DNA from: Porites lutea
Lineage: Eukaryota > Cnidaria > Anthozoa > Scleractinia > Poritidae
Direction: 5' to 3'
Assembly (NCBI RefSeq): GCF_958299795.1
Contig: NC_133204.1
Span: 37,732,059-37,796,058, forward strand
Length of the DNA stretch: 64,000 bases
Positions 24,457 to 36,678 of this stretch are shown piece by piece. The translations under genes were made by a program, and so were the position numbers. The notes under the pieces are model-generated. The model worked only from the letters and a program-made list of their open reading frames with translations. It searched no databases and had not been told where the DNA came from. How positions within the stretch are numbered: the first letter of the stretch is position 1; every line of letters begins with the position of its first letter.

Positions 24457-27400
24457 TCAGCGCCTCTTTAAGGGTCCATTATGAAGCTTTGTTAAACCCA
24501 GTCCATTGTTAACAGACTGCACGTAGAGATTAGCCGCAGAAAAGTCCTTGTATTGATAAAGCGTCCTTTTGACCAAGAAAGGCGAGAAGGATCCTTGAGA
24601 CCTCTTGCAGTGGCAGCAATGGCAACAGCAAGGCCAACAATGACAGCAGTGACAGCAATGACAGCAATGGCAACATGGACAGCAGCAATGATGGTGATGA
24701 TGATGGCAACACGGTCTTGGGCAGCATGGACAACAACATGGGCAGCAACAGGGCTCTTCAGGCTTTTTCTTTGGTGCTGCTTCTTCTGCACCAGGGATTG
24801 GACACCAACAACCTACATCACGATAAGAAAAAAAAAATTATTAGCTCTTACTTTTCATGACTCTAAACTTAACGGAAACCCTGAATAGTCGTTACGTTGT
24901 TAAAGACTTATTACGTTGCTACCGTCGGAATATAAATTCAAGTATTACCCATTTGTAAAAAACTCAAGTCTTGACACTGGGGGAGGAGGAAAGATGTACA
25001 TAGAGAGAAATGTTAGATACGACGGCTGAGTAAGTGTGGAATAAAGATATCCTGAGATTTCGTCCAGTGTTTAAACGAAATTTATTGACTACTTCTCTTC
25101 AAATAAAAAGACAATAAGTCATGCATTTGTTATCTTGGTGCAGTTTCATCACTAAAGCTAGTATACAAGACCAGAGTGCTCCTTAAATAATTTCAGCAGA
25201 TTTTTGAAGATCCTGATGCATAAACTTTAAACAAATATCTAATATCAACTAAAGGTTAATGGTTGAAGGTAATCTAAAGTGGTACTCACTGATAACAAAC
25301 TGTATTATGGACTTCATCAATTTCATGCCGCATGCCAATATCATGATATTCAGGCTGGGCTTACACTGATGGGGATATTTCCGGATCTTCTGCATTCATT
25401 GTATTTGGATTGGTAACATTCATTTGATTAATAAGTATTCGCCACCAGGCCTGGATCAATTTTTTTATTTCGGATTCATGCATGATATTTCGTGTAACCG
25501 GTTAAACGAATCTAGTACCAAAATGTTTCGAATTCTTGAGGAATCCGGAAAATATCTCCCATTGTACAGCTTAGCCTTGAAGAGACAGTGTCATTGATGT
25601 TATTTCTTTTAATCATGAATAAATACTCAGGACTAAATTACATGCCAGTGCCTTTTCATGCATGAATGTGTCGTCTAAAAGACCACAAGGTTCATTCAAG
25701 AAAATTTGAGAAGTTAGAACCACAATATCATCAGCTATTTGAAGGCAGGAATAGCGGATAGTAACAGAATTCACTGTATTTTAACCCTGCCGGATGAAGC
25801 TACCAACTACAACCTGGAATTTGTTCGAAATTGATGACTCGCTCCATGTGAGGAAATTTAAAACAGTCTTGGATTCTGGATTCCACGCCGTGGATTCCGG
25901 ATTCCAGGTACTGGAGGTCGGGATTCTTTGTCGATGGAACTTGGATTCCGGATTCCAATCGCAAATGACCTAGAATTGTATTGCGGATTCCAAAGCCCAG
26001 AATTCTGGTTTCCGCAACTCAAATTTCTCGGATTCCGGATTGCACAGGCAAAAATTTCCCGAATTCCCTTACGTGGATCGAGATGACGCTCTACTCTTCA
26101 GCAACCATTCAATGTCTAAGTCGTCAATTTATTTGTGACAACATGCATGTTCATGCGGATGACAATTGACAAACCTCCTTCAAATATATTATGACAACAG
26201 TGACAGTCACAGTCACAAGGTGGCGCACACTGACCGCCAACACAAGGCTGAATCTTATGACAAACATGGCATCCTGTAAAAACAATACAGCTAAACGTGT
26301 TTAAGGCGAGAGTCAAAACGTTATGTGCCCCGCTGTTCCTGTTTGAATATGAGGTTTGGATAACTAAGAATGCGATTTGTTGTACACAAATTTAAAAGAA
26401 AAGTACACTGCTCAGTCTGTCAAATATCACAAAATTGTATTAAGTGCCAATTGTGTAGCCAAAGTCGCTGGCATTGAAAAACGATAGATAGCATAATAGC
26501 TAGTACCAACCGAAAAGGAAAATAAATTTTGTGCGTCACAAACACAAAGGACACATATATGCAAATAAAAAAAATTTCTGCTTTAATTACAACAGCTATG
26601 CGACTGGCTGTTCGCCCGTTTTCTTGACAAAGTCTTAAACAAAACAGAAGCCGAGTCTTACTACTCCAGAAATCTAAAATAAATTTGAATTGAACCATCA
26701 AAATGAGTATTACACCTAAACTAACCGCATCTTCTGGATTTTCCTTGTCGTAGATAATTGTTACGACATCCGTCACCGATGCATTCTGGTCTGAAAATAC
26801 AAATGCAGAGAATTATGACTGTAAGCATGCGTATGTATTAATACTTGTTACCACGTAAAGCCAATTATTGACGTTGAGAAATAAAGATTTGTACGCATGA
26901 GTATGTATTGATATTTATTACAAAAGTGCAGGTAGCCAATGACCAGCAGTGTAATTTCTCCCTAGAGGAATATGAGGAGTCTGGTGTGAAAAATGACTGG
27001 GAATGGTTTGTGGTGGACCGGGATAGGTATGGGAAAAGCAAGAAATGCAAAAGCATTGGCACACATTCTTGTTATAAAATGTCTATTCACTATAGCACGT
27101 TTTGAATACCCCTAAGTCGGCTCCCCAAACTCAGCCCCATGTAATTTAACCCAAGACAGTCAGCTACACAGATTCTGGATTCCATACTTTAAATTCCTAA
27201 TTCCAGTTGCTGGACTTCTGATTCCTTGTTAATGGGATCCTAGATTCCTTGAGCTGAATTCGGGATCCCAGGAGTCCAAACCCCAGGTATCCGGAATCCT
27301 GATTATCTTATACGGGGAGACCAAACTATAGTGACGGATCCAGGCGAGGGGTCAGGGGGGGCCCGCCCCCCCCCCCCTTATTTTCAGAGCAAACTGAGGC

Positions 27401-28509
27401 CCGAAGGGCCGAAAAAATATCTTTGGAGACTACTCCCCTTTTCTCAGTGTCTGGATGACTGCCCCCCCCCCCCCACCTCTCTCTTATCTGAAGATCTGGA
27501 TCCGCCACTGAACTATAACACAATCCCATCATCCTTCATGATCAGACCCCTTGTAGGTACGTTCCGAGTATAGATTTGATATCTATTTGGCGAGTAATGT
27601 TTCATTCTAAGCTTCAAAAGCTTTTGCTTTATAGTTATTGAATTCTTTGAAAGAGTCACGGTCTCTTTCAAAAAATTTTTTTTAAACAAAGAAGTATGTT
27701 CAAAATCGTTAGACTACAGAAAGACACACACAAGTGTGCATTTACTTTAAATTAGTTTAAACGGAATATTCTAACATCTTTGTTAACTATTGCTAAACAA
27801 ATTTGAGATGACGTTCTCTTTGAAGGTTACCAGGTAAGTTAGACAGTGCCATTTACCACAGGTCAGCGATCTATGTCTGTTGAGAAGATGGGCCCACAAT
27901 AGTCACGTCAGGTGGAAGATATGGTTACTTCAAAGTCAACAAACACTTCAAATGGTCCAAAATTTAAAAATCGCTCATATTCCATTAATCTTAAGTGGTT
28001 GTTTTTCCTCTGCCGACAAAACGCATTTTGGGAGTGACCCTCTGATGAAGAGACTGTAATTCAACATAGCAACTCGTTATCCTGTTCAAGGGAAAACAAC
28101 GCGTACGGGATGGCAGGGATCTTATTCCACAGCCTAGAATGCCAAATTGCGACACGGTAAGTACTTCATTATTTCTTTTTTTTTTTGCACAGAAAATTGA
28201 GAAAACGTCGACAGTAAATTGCCTTTTAATGCAAGTCTGAAACAACCCTTTAGGACACTTTTAAAACTAAAAATAAATCATGTAATGTTCCCCTTACCTT
28301 GACATACTCCCTGCTAAGTGTACTTTGTCAGACGTCTTCTTCAAGACGTAGTTTTCTTTTAAGTCACCATTCTTCTGTCCAGATGTGTGAATCCTTGAAA
28401 ATTCTCTCGATTTGTGTTTACTATTTTTCTTAACAACTCCTTCAGATAATATGGCAGCGCGAAAAATTAGTAAGATGAATAATACATTGATTACGATTCT
28501 TAATTTCAT
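24457..28509 (-). CDS. Secreted His/Cys-rich protein with a natural six-His run
   Basis: Minus-strand exons: leader 28509-28422, 26790-26716, 26273-26175, 24812-24457 (stop 24459-24457). The last three fit phase 1 exactly. The leader is MKLRIVINVLFILLIFRAA. I end exon 1 at ATA/GTAAAC (phase 1, length like its neighbours). A stronger donor at 28298 (CAAG/GTAAGG) gives phase 2 and would need another exon. Exon 3 has CHVCHKIQPC and CDCDCHCCH. Exon 4 has CCWCPIPG, a CCCPCCCPCC run, PCCHHHHHHCCCPCC, and repeated CHCCHCC. KR sites (CKRS, VKRT) follow, and a Tyr/Asn/Leu tail ends LKRR. Intron 2 holds a hAT-like MITE and a GGATTCC repeat; intron 4 holds a third. Cys and His density makes metal binding plausible. 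No named family recognised. Confidence 0.7.
25865..26070 (+). repeat. GGATTCC-rich interspersed repeat, copy 2 (intronic)
   Basis: Opposite orientation to copy 1 with the same order of words: ATTCTGGATTCC, GGAACTTGGATTCCGG, CGGATTCCAAAGCCC, ending near CCCTTACG. Confidence 0.6.
27165..27311 (+). repeat. GGATTCC-rich interspersed repeat, copy 3 (intronic)
   Basis: A shorter, more diverged member in the same orientation as copy 2: GATTCTGGATTCC at the start and GTATCCGGAATCC near the end. Confidence 0.5.
27324..27517. mobile_element. hAT-like MITE with target-site duplication
   Basis: The body 27331-27510 begins GTGACGGATCCAG and ends CTGGATCCGCCACTG, an inverted pair with one mismatch over 13 nt. 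AACTATA lies directly on both sides (27324-27330 and 27511-27517). The inside has C and G runs and no coding capacity. End sequence and duplication length suggest hAT, but the exact duplication boundary is uncertain by 1-2 nt. Confidence 0.72.
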
Positions 28510-28575
28510 GGCCTTCTAGATGAATTCCATGTTTTCTTTCAACAAAGATCGGTTGTCAACTTACGCCGAACAAAA

Positions 28576-28585
28576 TATTTTTATA
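28576..28585 (-). promoter_or_regulatory. Probable TATA box of the six-His gene
   Basis: TATAAAAATA on the minus strand, about 70 nt before the start codon at 28509, a sensible distance for a short 5' UTR. Assignment by position only. Confidence 0.45.
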
Positions 28586-29621
28586 ACTTCCACCAATTTT
28601 AGAAAATTGCTTTCCACACGATGGATTAGAAATCTTACATCACAGCACCATTCAACCTTCGCCTCCCCCTCATTTTATTTTTAACGCTCCACAAAACCAG
28701 GTCATTGAGAAACACGAGAATGAATGTCATTGGATAGTTTCCAGTTTCATGGCATATACTCTTCTGGTACCAGTGGAGCATTTTCTCAATTGATTTTTTT
28801 TTCTCAGTTTGACAATGAACTGTTTTTTAATGTAAAACAAAACATTACTACAATAGTCGACGATATTTTTGGTTTTCAGACGGTGTTTTTTAACACAATG
28901 CATATCAAGAAGGTTCAGAATCCGGTATGGTATTTTCGGTTTCTCAGCGTGGAATATTTTTCTCCGATATTCTGATTCTAATTGGTAGTTGTCGCATTCT
29001 CGGTAATCACAAGCATTTCGTGAAGGAAAAAAAAAGAAACTTAATCTATTATTTTCTGGCTGAATTTTAGGCTGAGAACCCTATTTCCCCGAAAAACTGT
29101 GGTGTTAAACTGTGTTTAACTGACGCATAGCAGAGAATAAAAATCACATTTTAAACATCATTATTTCCTCATTTTTCTTAAAAATGATCTTGCTTTCCAC
29201 TTAATAGATAAAAAGAATTTCAGTCCATGCTCTACAAAGGTAAAAAAAATTATTCATGAGTTCCATCTTTTTAAACTTTGTGCAACAATAGCAACTACTC
29301 TAAATGTAGAAAATGATCACAATTGTAATAATCCTTGTTTTGGCCAAACCAGCTTAAGTAAAACAATGTTCTCTTAACATATAAGCATTTTACAGCCTTA
29401 AATCGCTCTTAGATGAAACAGTGTTTTACAATCAACATAATTGAGACAGATTTTCTACACCAATAATTTAATACAATATTAAATACTTAAATGTGTGACG
29501 CATGATGAATCAGTAGTATCACTTCAGTACCCGATGACCAAGGACAATTTATTGAACTGCAAATCGCTAAGTAGACTATGCATCTGTTCTGTCGTTAAGA
29601 TTGATTTTCAGCCCAAATGCT
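28586..29621. other. Intergenic spacer
   Basis: AT-rich. The frame 28724-28975 (plus) lacks a leader, domain or splice context. I see nothing else. Confidence 0.5.
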
Positions 29622-32121
29622 TCAACTTTGGTATAGCCTCATGAAACTAGAACTGAAATTAAAAAGGCGTCCTGAGACCAGTGACCAGGTAGTCATGCCA
29701 TGTCTGCCATGCGCTCATTGATATGTTTCGAATATAGTGCATTGTGCCTGTTGATTTAAAATGAAATTCGTTAAGAACGTTGTGAATCACTTCGGAATCG
29801 AGTAAATCTAAAGCATGCATATTTCGCAGCTTTTCCATCTAACTACAGCATTTTCTTCAATCTCGAAGTTTCCAGAAAGTAATTGTTAAATTTAACAAAG
29901 ATAAAACCTCTTTTTACAAAAAACGGTGGGGATTAAATATATCTATAATGAAGCAAGATTTTCACAGTATAAAATTTGAAGGAATAGTTAAATTTTCTAA
30001 GTGGCTTCCTAACTAAGTCATTACAAAATACTTTATAAAACTTTATTTTGAGAAAGTAATTACATTAAAAAAAAATCTTAAAGAACTCAAGCAAAAATTA
30101 TTAGGAGTGCTAAACATTTACTCGTAGACTGGTAGCTTCACTCTAGCTTGCTTACCTTTTCAAGAACTGATATGGTCGGTAGGCTGGAAAGAGGTAGCCT
30201 AAGCGAAGAACACGCTTTCGACGTTCTCCATTCTTGTCTTCTGTTTTTCCTTTACCCTTTTCTTTACCCGATTCTAGGAAAGCAATTTGTAAAATGGCAA
30301 TTCCGTAGAGTTTTAAACAAAACAAACGTAACTCGTCTAATGCGGATATTGTTCGCTGGTTTCAAAGGAAAAATTTCTACAGTAGGATTGAATGTCTTGA
30401 TAACTTTAAAAAGATATTGCTGATTCAAAAACTGAAAAAATCAAATTATTGGCAGTGATTAAAAGAAACCAACTAGTCATTTTTCAGCGTGTCATGAGCG
30501 ACAAAATTGTGGCGGCATGACCTTGCACGAGCGGAGCTCTATTCACCGAGTTGAGGAGACACTCGTGAAGAGTAGGGTTTATAATAATAATAATAATAAT
30601 AATAATAACTTTATTTCTATAGCGCTCTTATCCTATGTTCAAGGCGCTTTACAGTCATTATTGAAAAATATTTACAAATTTACAACCATATCCTATTATA
30701 TTTACAATGGGTAAAAAACAAAAAAATTAAAACTAAAGCAACTATTAAGCCATATTCATAATGATAAAAAAAGGAAAAATTAAAACTAACGCAATATATA
30801 CAAAAAAAGAGAGGATAAAGGGGACAGAGAAGGCATCCCCCACACACACCCCACTCCACAGGCAATTCGTCCCGAGTCACTTTTAGAATCAGGATAAAGT
30901 TACCTCGCGCGCTGCGTGGATGTTTCGTGGAGGTTTCGTATGACTAGACGCCATGCAAAACATGTCGGGCGAAAGGCAATGAAAGCGTGCGAAAGGCGAT
31001 ACGATGAAAGCGTGCGATAGGCGACCTTATACTGCTAGGATCAGAAATATAGAAAACGAGCTTTATTTATCAGAGATGAAATCAGAGTGCTCACCTTCTT
31101 TTTCAGATACAAAAATGTTGCAGTTGTAACCACCACAGCCGCAAGGACAACTCCATCCACCACTTCCATACGGTGCAGGACAGCCACAACATCCACCACA
31201 CCCACCACAGAGAGGATCCAAGTATCCATATCCACCACTGCAACACGGCGCAATGCATTCGCAGGGCCCACAAGGCAGCGGCGCGCATGCGCATTCGGAA
31301 CAGCATGGTGGTGCGCATGGACAAGGACATTGATGATGTTCGACGTGATGCACGTGATGAACACAGCAGTCATGATGGTGACAGCAACATGGATGGCAAC
31401 AGCATCCACACGGCGAGCAGCAGCATGGTTGGCAACAACAGCAACAACCGCAGCAGTTGTTATTTCCTTGGCCATTGTTTTTGCCGTCATTGTTGTTATT
31501 TGTTCCACAATTCCCTGCTCCACAGCAACATCCACATCCGCCTCCGCGATTATTGTTATTGTTGTTTTCGTTCTTTTTATTATCTTGCTGTTGGTCTTCA
31601 TGCAAAGGTTTCGTAACCAGTTGAGCCTGTTGAGGGGCAGACTCTACATTTTGTGTTGTCAGCCGTGTTGGTTGAGTTTCCTGCAGTCCTGTTTGAGGCT
31701 GTTGGTTTTCCTGCTCTGATAATTGGTGAACTTGATGGACATCTTCTTTTGTCCGTCCGTCACTCATCACCCCATTTTGCTGCGGTAACATTTCGCCATC
31801 CTTCGCACCCTGATGAGTTTGAAGTCCATACCCCGGTTTCATATCTAATTCCACTTTCTTTAGAGATAAATCTGACTTTATTTGCTTTCCATTACCTTGT
31901 TGGGTAGACTGAGGTGGGTCTAAGGTGTGAGTCGGTGAAGCAGCGTTTTTTGACATAGGAGCACCAAGCCGAACGACTGACGCTTCCGAATCCTTTTTAC
32001 TTCCAGTCGGACTAAGTTGTTGTCTACGACCATAAATGGGACTGGGAGAGATAGCTTGTTCAGTAGATATCAAAATAGTATTTACGAAAAGCATCATCCA
32101 TGACCGCCGAAAATGCGCCAT
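29622..32121 (-). CDS. Secreted Gln-rich then Cys/His/Gly-rich protein with an RRKR-cut Tyr tail
   Basis: Minus-strand exons: 32121-31095 (ends GAAG/gtgagc, phase 1) and 30273-30156 (enters phase 1 after ttcctag). A likely last coding exon is 29652-29622 after ttttaatttcag (stop 29624-29622). The leader is MAHFRRSWMMLFVNTILIS; an upstream in-frame ATG at 32163 is less leader-like. Then comes about 150 residues rich in Gln, Ser, Lys and Thr, then poly-Asn/Asp with CGCCCG, CCGCCCCCQPCCCSPCG and CCCHHHDCC, a His stretch, CAPLPCGPCECIAPCC and a CGGCGGCCGC ladder. Exon 2 has ERRKR, then LRLGYLFPAYRPYQFLK. Without splicing at 30156 the frame stops at once, inside the donor (AGGTAA). The plan parallels the 7.2-9.7 kb precursor: long pro-region, Cys module, dibasic cut, aromatic tail. 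Confidence 0.72.
30581..30690. repeat. (AAT)n plus a common AGCGCT/GGCGCTTTACA interspersed repeat
   Basis: An (AAT)n run (30581-30608) flows into ACTTTATTTCTATAGCGCTC, then CAAGGCGCTTTACAG about 30 nt later. That pairing of an AGCGC word with a GCGCTTTAC word after an AAT/TTA tract is a recurrent pattern in marine invertebrate interspersed repeats. It sits in the first intron of the surrounding gene. Confidence 0.5.
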
Positions 32122-32744
32122 TTCTAGCGAGACTTCACAAAAGTGGTGGGAGGAGCAAACCACTTAAAAACTAACCAAGGAGGAGGGAGGATTGAATTAC
32201 CTCATGAAGGCACCTGCTAAATGACTTTAAGGAAACATTAAAACTCGTTGACATTACCGTTAGACGAATAAATCGATCAATTGATCAACTAGACGGAAAC
32301 AAAGAGACTCGTTCAAGTCCTTTGTTTGCGTGCTACAGAAAAAGTGACGGGAAGCATTCAGTTAACCTGTTGTATGCACTGATGCCTGTTGTTTTGTTTG
32401 TGAATTTTTTTTCCTTCTCAAAAGCTTTTTCTGGTAGATACTTGAGAGTAAAGTTTCAAATTTGGAACATTTTTTAGTATTTGGAGTTTCAAATAACTCG
32501 TATGAAGTACTCGGAGGGTGAAAATCGTTTCACTGAAAAAGAAGTAATTTACTACACCTAGATTCACTACTACTACACATGGGAAGCATTCTATTAGATA
32601 ATCGGCCTTACGTTATGGAATCTACTGCCTTAAAATATAAGGGACCTTCCTACACTATCTGTGTTCAGGTAGCATATTGTAAGGCTAGGCTTAAAATTCT
32701 TTGCTGGCTGATGCTCTTTGATGTAATCAACATCATCATAAAAA

Positions 32745-33440
32745 AAATATAAAACCTCTGTTATTTACCCTAAGCAGTATTTACAGCACTAATGCTAGTG
32801 GGGACGAGCAATTGCCTTAAACAAATAATGCAAATTGAACTTAACAGGGTTAAAGGGACAGGTTCACGGTTATGCACATCAGGCATTTATTAATAATGCT
32901 TTCGGTTAATTACCCCTCTCACATGAATCCCAGCGATCTCAGAGTGTATTTCAAAGTGGAAGTGTATTTCAGAGTAACCAAAAGAAGGATAGAGGAGTAC
33001 TAAAATCGCAGAAAAAAATCAGTGGATTATGCCAACACTACCAACGTTGAATTTTTTGTTGACCCGAAGGTTTTATTCCACGGTTCATTAATTTACAGCT
33101 ATTTGCAACTATTTAAGTTGATCAAGTGCAAGTGACTGCCAGGGGAGTATACAGATTGGTTCTTTGACAACATTAGGACATGATCATATTGCTTGCATAG
33201 ACGATACCGCATGTTCAGGCAGAAAAACAGCATTTTGATAAATGAGCATGCGCTGAACCGTGAACCTGTCCCTTTAAGAATCCCAACTGGCCGGATGGAA
33301 CACTAGCTGGCTATTTACAAGAATGGCCGAGATTTTAAATCGGAACTGCCAAAAACAGAACAAATCCAGCTAACGGTCAGAGTGGGACTTAAACTCGGGG
33401 CCAACGATTCGCTATCTAACCGCTCGGCTATGCTGCCTCC
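32745..33440 (-). mobile_element. tRNA-derived SINE (copy 2), split by a MITE
   Basis: Read on the minus strand, the head at 33440 has GCATAGCCGAGCGGTTAG (A-box region, tRNA-Ser/Leu-like) and GAGTTTAAGTCCC (B box). The body AGCTGGATTTGTTCTG matches copy 1 at 13.2-13.5 kb. The tail GTTGGGATTCTTAA is cut at 33274-33277 and continues beyond the MITE with TTAACCCTGTTAAG. The far end near 32745 is approximate. Confidence 0.62.
32850..33277. mobile_element. MITE with TTAA target duplication, inserted in the SINE
   Basis: TTAA at 32850-32853 and 33274-33277 flanks inverted ends AGGGACAGGTTCACGGTT (about 18 nt, essentially perfect). The inner body is 420 nt and non-coding. TTAA duplication is typical of piggyBac-type elements, though the end sequence does not start CCC as in classical piggyBac, so the superfamily is uncertain. 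Confidence 0.75.
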
Positions 33441-34904
33441 ATGTAGTACTTGATGAACACATAAGTATTTTTTTTTAAAGCGTAACACGATCTTCACATC
33501 CGTATATTTTGACTTTTACATAAGGCAATCATATCAATTACATTCTTTGGCCTCTGGTCAATAATATTTATTATACACTTATAAAATCGCAACTAACGCG
33601 AAAATTCGTCAGACTTGGCGATTTTCTGCAATTTTCGCTACTGGCTTTCAAAAAATTGCCAACCTCACGATTTTTGCAATTTTTCGCAAATACACGAAAC
33701 ATTGCAATTTTTGCAGCTGCGTACAATCCTAGACATAAGTGTCCCAATTTAGTGATTCCTCTACTGCTATTTTAGTTAAACACTTTTAAAATAAAGCTAT
33801 TCATAATTCATTCATTCATTCATTCTCCCAGAGCTTAACCAGTCTAATATATAAAACTAAATATGGACTAACCAAAAGTCAAAACCAGCTTTAAACTTTG
33901 CGCAAAGAGAGGAAAGTATTCAAAGCCATATTAAGCTAAATATCTATTGAGAAGAAAGGAAGGAAGACGGAAGAACAAGTGATCTTCCAATTCAGGGAAT
34001 GAAAAAGTGTAAAACTTTGGATCGTGAACTGATGTAAATGGGAACTTCCTGGATGAAGTGTAACAGCGCATAACCAAGATGGAGAGAAACAGTGTGGAGA
34101 CTTTTTATCCTATGGAAAGAACACTATACGATAGATCACAGACTGGGCCTTCTTTACCCCACATCTAAACAACGCGCTTCCAGTATCATGTTAATCTTTG
34201 TTGAAGGTGTGAACGTTATTTTGATAGAAGTACCGATCGGTACATGCCAGGCAGTGTCATGCTCCCCCACCAAAACAAAAAGAAATGAAAACCAGAATTC
34301 GATAACAAGCAACAATAGATTTCCAAGCGGAACAGACGAAAGGTCGTCTCCTTGAAAAATGGAAAGCCGAAAATGGATTCTTAAATGGAAAGCCAAACGT
34401 ATTACTCCTATTGCATTAGAACTAGGTCATAATTGAGCAAGCAAGTAAGTATCAGAAAAACTTTTTTATAGATGACAAATCGACCTTAAAACAACAAAAA
34501 TCTCGGACAGACAACTTAGTTATAATAAGTGCTCTTCGCTTGAATTTGATATCGCAATAAACAGCAAATCAACATGTACCAGTTTTGTGGGAGGAACCTT
34601 TCAAACGCATTTGGCAAAAAGAGTTCGCGAATGGTTTCATTTTTATATTTTGGGTCAAAATCCACAGCGAAATTTCCGACAAAGATAGGTGTCTTCAGAT
34701 AATATTCCATTAACATTTTTTATATCGTTAATTTGGACGACAAGAAAACCAATGAAATTTTGTTACGAGACCATAAAGCAATTCTTACCACATATACTAC
34801 CTCACCACACTTATCAATAATTATTAACCACAAAATCTCACAAAAAGAAAAGGAATCTGGATTTGTTCCCTTAGGTAACGAAATAAGTTTTTAAGAAGCT
34901 TGCT

Positions 34905-36678
34905 ATGAGGTTTTTATACCTCAAAACGCAGATGGTTGGGTTTAGTCTTTTTATAATATTATCACGTGTAATCAACGCTTGGCAGTATATTCCAAGCATT
35001 CATGGACCACTGGAATTCATAAAGAGGCAAGAATATTCTGAGAGCGATCCTGGCATCAGACAATATGCACGAAAAAATCTACATCTAAGCAATCCTTATA
35101 AATTTTCATGCTTTTTTGGCTGCCCACTAAATGCAGGACTGTTAATTCGTGGTGGACCTTGTCGCCCTGTACCAGCAGTAGACTGTGGAGGTTTCAGTTG
35201 TGGTTGTGGCATTGGGTTTCCTATTTCGATTGTTTCTTGTAAGTGTGTTTTTTTCGTGCATTAACGTTTAGCATACGGTCCAAATCCAGCAGGGACTACC
35301 TGATATTTAGAAAACCGTTTGGATGAATAGAAATCTCAAAAGGGCACGTCTTTAGGTTTACTAGGTTTGTTTAATTATGTGTTTTTACGCCATTTGTCTC
35401 AAGTTTACTTAATATCAGGTCAATTCACTTTTTTAGGGGGGGGGGGGGGGACAAAAGAAGGCTGAAAGGAAAGCAGCTAACCCAAACTTTTCAGGAAATA
35501 CTGAGATCCTGGATGACCTTAGTTTTACGGCAATTTCTGTACGAGGACCTCTGATTCATATTATTTTAATTTCATAAATAGGCCGTAATGAAAGGAATAA
35601 GCCAGATGAAGGAAACACCACAGCCAAGCGGTTTGATATTACTGGTTTTCCAGCTGCACATAAGGGTAAACACTTGACGAGAAAGCGTCCATTACCATAT
35701 GAAGCTGAATCCTCAAAGCCGGACGAAAAAGAACAATTCGCCGATGACGAGGGATCTAAGAACTCAGGAAAGAATATTTTCCCTCATCCCACTGGTCATC
35801 ACCAACCGTGGCGCCCGTACTTGCACAAGCCTTTGTATCCTCCCCAGGGACACTTTCACATCCTTCCGAGTTACTGGCCTTTCGGTAGAGATTTGCCATC
35901 AGTTAATTACTGGCGCTTTCAAGGATACTTCCCTCATATGGGATGGAAGACGCCTTGGAAAATGGACCCATATAATGTAAGGAATCTTCGTTACTATCCT
36001 GAATACCAGTATGTTGATGTGGGGTTTACTCAACCAACTCTTCCTTTCCAGCCAAAACCACGCTTAAGAGAATACAACGATAGGATCTCTGAAGACCAGC
36101 CAGAAGAACAGCAAGAATACGTGACACACAGCAAGCAAAGAGTTGGCCAACTTCAAGAAGAGGACAGAAAAATGGTTGATAGCCCATATGATTCTAAAGA
36201 TCAGTCAGAAGTACAAGACGACATGTCCGAAAATAAAGACAAGCTGAGCCGTCAGACAAACCCCATTCAGCCAAATGATGGTCACGCAAACATGGTTTCT
36301 AATGAACACAAGTCAGGTGGCACTTTCGATGAAGATAATGGTGCTGAAGAAGAAGTGCTCGAAAAGGAATTCAGTGACGATGCAGTGGAAGATGAAGAAA
36401 CGAAAAACTTCCCTGAATACGCCAGTGACCTTAACACTGATCCTTTCTTACCTGCCAAAAAACGACATGCGAAGGGAATGAACACATTCAATGAAACTGA
36501 AATAAGGCAGCGAGGTAAAGGATTCGATCTGGACGCTTATTTCAAAAGGAAAGAACAAACTAAGGTTGGGAAAAAAGCTCGTAAAGGGCTAAAAGTCAGT
36601 TCTGGCTTAGGTGACGTGAGGATTAAGTATGATATTCTGTCATCTCAAACTTCTCATCAGGGATTTTCAAGACGATGA
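34905..36678 (+). CDS. Secreted protein: KR-cut Cys module then aromatic and acidic regions
   Basis: Two plus-strand exons joined in phase 1: 34905-35238 (donor TCTT/GTAAGT) and 35582-36678 (after ttcataaatag). The leader is MRFLYLKTQMVGFSLFIILS and ends near INA. FIKRQEYSE follows, then a Cys cluster (SCFFGCP, GGPCRPVPAVDCGG, FSCGCGIG). Exon 2 holds two further basic sites (AKRFD, TRKRPLPY). A His/Tyr/Trp/Pro-rich region (GHFHILPSYWPFGRDL, WRFQGYFPHMGW) comes next, then a Gln/Glu/Asp-rich acidic region and a basic tail (KKARKG) ending FSRR. About 476 residues. A 15-G run lies in the intron (35436-35450). It resembles the 48.4 kb gene in its KRQ site and aromatic repeats. No named family recognised. 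Confidence 0.8.

Larger units (their letters stand above)
32122..34904. other. Spacer holding a SINE interrupted by a MITE
   Basis: Besides the nested pair at 32745-33440, there is an AT-rich tract with repeated gcgaaaattcg-like words at about 33590-33720 and a short CATT run near 33808. The plus frame 34092-34355 and its antisense partners show no leader or splice support. Confidence 0.5.
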
